Positions 22,989 to 25,065 of a stretch of 25,065 nucleotides of DNA are shown piece by piece (within the stretch, counting starts at the first letter, position 1; every line of letters starts with the position of its first letter). The translations under genes and the position numbers were made by a program. This DNA comes from UBA1049 sp964525815 (lineage in GTDB: Bacteria > Bacillota > Clostridia > Oscillospirales > CAG-382). The stretch lies in assembly GCA_964525815.1 (NCBI GenBank), contig CAZGJQ010000020.1, positions 1 to 25,065 of the forward strand. The letters are read 5' to 3'. A model generated the notes under the pieces. The model ran no database searches and was not told the DNA's origin. It was given only the letters and a program-made list of their open reading frames with translations.

Positions 22989-23861
22989 ATGGCAAACTTT
23001 ATTTTTTCGGCATTTGCAGACGAGATTGACCCGAGCTTTGATGTTCAGTTGGAGTCATTGAACAAGCTCGGAATAGGAATGATTGAGCTAAGAGGTGTGG
23101 ACGGAAGGAATTTTTCCGCTCTGTCAGACGATGAGATAGAGATGGTTAAGCGTAAGCTGAGCGAAAAAAGCATCACTATTTCCGCTCTCGGCTCCCCTAT
23201 CGGAAAGATTAACGTTGACGGAGATTTTATGGAGCACAAAAAGCTCTTTTCGAGGATTATGGACATCGGAGACAAGCTGGAATGCAAGCGTGTCCGTATG
23301 TTCAGCTTCTATCCTTCCGACAACGCTTTGAGTGACCAGAGAAATGACATTGAGTTCGAGGATAAGGTGTTTGGAATGATTTCCGAGCTTCTTGAAATGG
23401 CTGCAAGCAGGGGTTTTGTGCTGTGTCATGAAAACGAAAAGGACATCTTCGGGGATTCCCCCGAGAGAGTGGAAAAGCTTGTTAAGCACTTCGGCGGCGC
23501 ACTTAAGGTTGTTCTTGACCCGGGAAACTTTGCCTTCTGCGGCATTGACGGTACGCCTGCTTACGGTCTTTTAAAGGATTATATTGAGTATATGCATATA
23601 AAGGACGCTGATTCGGACGGAACGATTGTACCGCCCGGAAAGGGCGTTGCTCTAATCAAGGAAACATTATTAAAACTCAACGCTGATTATCCGAACAGAG
23701 ATATAATTCTTACGATGGAGCCGCATCTGATGATGTTCACTGGGCTGTCCTCTCTCTCAAAATTGGACGATATTAAGCATAAATACAGCTTCGACAACCC
23801 ATTCGAGGCGTTTAAAACGGCAACCGATGCTGTAAGAGCCATGGTTGCCTCGCTTGAATAG
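22989..23861 (+). CDS. Sugar phosphate isomerase/epimerase-like TIM-barrel protein
   Basis: Cytosolic protein of 290 aa with the xylose-isomerase-like TIM-barrel fold (AP_endonuc_2 family). It begins FIFSAFADEIDPSFDVQLESLNKLGIGMIELRG. Likely metal ligands and partners are in LCHENEKDIFG (Glu), VVLDPGNFAFCG (Asp), YMHIKDAD (His) and LTMEPHL (Glu). This group covers sugar and inositol isomerases and epimerases and endonuclease IV relatives; the sugar-type motifs favour a small-molecule enzyme. GGAGG lies 13 nt before the ATG, which is long. It is followed by lnt with a short overlap of frames. Confidence 0.85.
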   Translation: MANFIFSAFADEIDPSFDVQLESLNKLGIGMIELRGVDGRNFSALSDDEIEMVKRKLSEKSITISALGSPIGKINVDGDFMEHKKLFSRIMDIGDKLECKRVRMFSFYPSDNALSDQRNDIEFEDKVFGMISELLEMAASRGFVLCHENEKDIFGDSPERVEKLVKHFGGALKVVLDPGNFAFCGIDGTPAYGLLKDYIEYMHIKDADSDGTIVPPGKGVALIKETLLKLNADYPNRDIILTMEPHLMMFTGLSSLSKLDDIKHKYSFDNPFEAFKTATDAVRAMVASLE

Positions 23862-25011
23862 TATTAATTACAGCTTAAAGGGGCTGAAGCTCAGCCCCTT
23901 GTTGGTATGCTTTCTTGCGGGAGTGGTTTATTCACTCCCCTATTATTTTGATTTTTTGTTCTTCTTGTCCTTCGTTGCTCTGACTGTATTTTTTATAGCT
24001 TTGCTGTCTTCGGACGGAAGAAAGCGCTTCTTCAGGTATTCGTATACCTTCTTCCTTGGCTTTTATTTTTCTCTTTATCTATGGCTCGGTAGGCTGTATC
24101 CGTTCGCGGGGTTTGACTTTACTCCGTTTCAGGGAGCGATGATTATCGCTTTCGCCTGTGTTGGCATACCGTTATTTCATGCTCTTTTACACTCGCTGAT
24201 AATGCTTTTGACCAAGCTGCTGCCGGACAACAAATGGACGCTTGCCGCCGGATTCGGTGCAGCATGGATTCTCGCCGAGTGGATAATGTCTCTCGGAGCA
24301 TTGGCATTCCCTTGGGGAACAGTTGCTCTCAGCCAGACCGGTTTTTTGCTGTCGGTGCAGACCGTTTCCCTGTTTGGTTCATACTTTATTATCATTGTCG
24401 TTGTTTGCTCAAGCATGCTCTTTGCGCTTGCTGTAAGGAACAGAAAAAGCATGCCGGCTGTTTTAGGCTGCATAATTATTGCCGCCAACCTTATTACCGG
24501 AACGATTTTATACAATATTCCGATTAACAGAAACGATAGCATAAATACCGCCATTCTCCAAGGAAATGCCGCCTCGGGAGAAAAATGGGAGCCGGGTAAT
24601 CTTCAGCGGATATGGGATAATTATTTTTCAATGGCAACCCAAGCGGCCGAGAACGGAGCGGAGCTTATTGTTCTTCCCGAGAGCGCAATACCTACAAGCT
24701 TTTATGAAAACGGTGATTTGCATAAGAGCTTTGCCCGGATAACACAAGAGTATAATGTAACCATTACTGCCGGTGTTGCGGCTCGGGACAGCGAGGGGAG
24801 CTATAATTCGGTCATCGCCGTATATCCGGACGGCAGTCTTTCTCAGAGATACGATAAGCGGCATCTCGTCCCCTTTGGTGAGTATATACCGTTTCAGTCC
24901 TTTTTGGAAACAGTCTTTCCGTTTGTAACGGGGTTGAATCTGAGCGGTATGGATACTGTACAGGGTGAGGACAGCGCCGTTTTTTTTACCTTGGGGCTAA
25001 AAAACGGTTAG
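23845..25011 (+). CDS. lnt: Apolipoprotein N-acyltransferase, interrupted before the catalytic Cys
   Basis: Lnt transfers a third acyl chain onto lipoproteins at the outer face of the membrane. About six to seven TM helices occupy residues 17-225, with the Lnt-type WILAEWIMSLGALAFPWG at 141-158. The nitrilase-like domain follows: Glu279 (LIVLPESAIP), Lys338 (YDKRHLVPFGEYIPF). The frame stops at TAG (25009-25011) after 388 codons; full-length Lnt is about 500. The same frame continues as LVCFY, TAG, ILDYLYRASLKD to the window end, matching the spacing of the expected GVLICYES catalytic Cys block. The TTG start at 23845 overlaps the isomerase gene and is weakly supported. A nonfunctional allele or base errors at a contig end are both possible. 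Confidence 0.78.
   Translation: MPRLNSINYSLKGLKLSPLLVCFLAGVVYSLPYYFDFLFFLSFVALTVFFIALLSSDGRKRFFRYSYTFFLGFYFSLYLWLGRLYPFAGFDFTPFQGAMIIAFACVGIPLFHALLHSLIMLLTKLLPDNKWTLAAGFGAAWILAEWIMSLGALAFPWGTVALSQTGFLLSVQTVSLFGSYFIIIVVVCSSMLFALAVRNRKSMPAVLGCIIIAANLITGTILYNIPINRNDSINTAILQGNAASGEKWEPGNLQRIWDNYFSMATQAAENGAELIVLPESAIPTSFYENGDLHKSFARITQEYNVTITAGVAARDSEGSYNSVIAVYPDGSLSQRYDKRHLVPFGEYIPFQSFLETVFPFVTGLNLSGMDTVQGEDSAVFFTLGLKNG
23878..23900 (+). promoter_or_regulatory. GC-rich hairpin at the isomerase/lnt junction
   Basis: Perfect 10-bp stem AAGGGGCTGA (23878-23887) with TCAGCCCCTT (23891-23900), loop AGC, 16 bp after the isomerase stop codon. It is followed by GTTGGT, not a T-run. It lies inside the predicted first codons of lnt, so it may act as an attenuator, an mRNA-stabilising element, or evidence that lnt starts further downstream. 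Confidence 0.6.
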
Positions 25012-25065
25012 CTTGTGTGCTTTTATTAGATTTTAGATTACCTTTACAGAGCAAGCCTCAAAGAC

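Noticed and set aside
25009..25029. Genome-wide TAG recoding or pyrrolysine use
   Set aside because: Several intact genes here (xerD, the DUF624 gene, the cytidylate-kinase-like gene, the isomerase) end in TAG at the expected protein length.

Overview
The window reads as a chromosomal stretch from an uncultured member of the class Clostridia, probably an Oscillospirales/Ruminococcaceae-type gut anaerobe. The evidence is the low-to-mid GC content, AGGAGG-type ribosome binding sites, TTGACA/TATAAT promoters, the parA-parB-serS cluster, a CwlD-type amidase and a DUF6873 protein. This placement is inferred from gene content; no marker was compared with a database. I see no rRNA, tRNA, CRISPR array, insertion sequence or prophage. 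Coding density is high and no gap without a gene exceeds 300 bases.

Layout. (1) 1-3395, plus strand: the 3' end of a membrane protein (possibly SpoIIM), xerD, a DUF624 membrane protein and a GlmS/NagB-II-like SIS-domain protein. (2) 3411-7322, minus strand: a Cof-type HAD phosphatase split by a -1 frameshift, a solitary MazF-type endoribonuclease, and an ABC exporter (ATPase plus 12-TM-class permease). (3) 7404-9849, plus strand: a cytidylate-kinase-like protein with its own promoter and terminator, then an XRE regulator/methyltransferase pair. (4) 9911-18322, mostly minus strand: a DUF6873 protein, RadA, CwlD, a small membrane protein, a cohesin-like secreted protein and a 1173-residue surface metallophosphoesterase. 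A 54-codon Cys-rich gene lies divergently between DUF6873 and radA. (5) 18427-25065, plus strand: parA, parB, serS, a 139-aa membrane protein, a 26-codon leader ORF coupled to a membrane-anchored MORN-repeat protein, a TIM-barrel sugar-phosphate isomerase-like protein and lnt.

How the genes fit together. Most are housekeeping: chromosome segregation (parAB), dimer resolution (xerD), repair (radA), translation (serS), lipoprotein maturation (lnt) and spore cortex maturation (cwlD). The accessory interest is a pair of secreted, C-terminally membrane-anchored proteins (cohesin-like protein and phosphoesterase). Each has its own perfect-consensus sigma-A promoter (TTGACA, 17 bp, TATAAT).

The main unusual signals are: a Lys in place of the first catalytic Arg of XerD; a HAD gene whose frame break coincides with a UUUAAAA heptamer, an 8-nt spacer and a hairpin; tight inverted repeats without U-tracts between genes (after xerD, over the cwlD start, over the parA stop, and at the isomerase/lnt junction); a GGAGG-led micro-ORF that overlaps the MORN gene start as ATGA; and an lnt frame that continues past two in-frame TAG codons across the expected catalytic cysteine. 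I do not see a clearly new multi-gene system such as a defence island or biosynthetic cluster.
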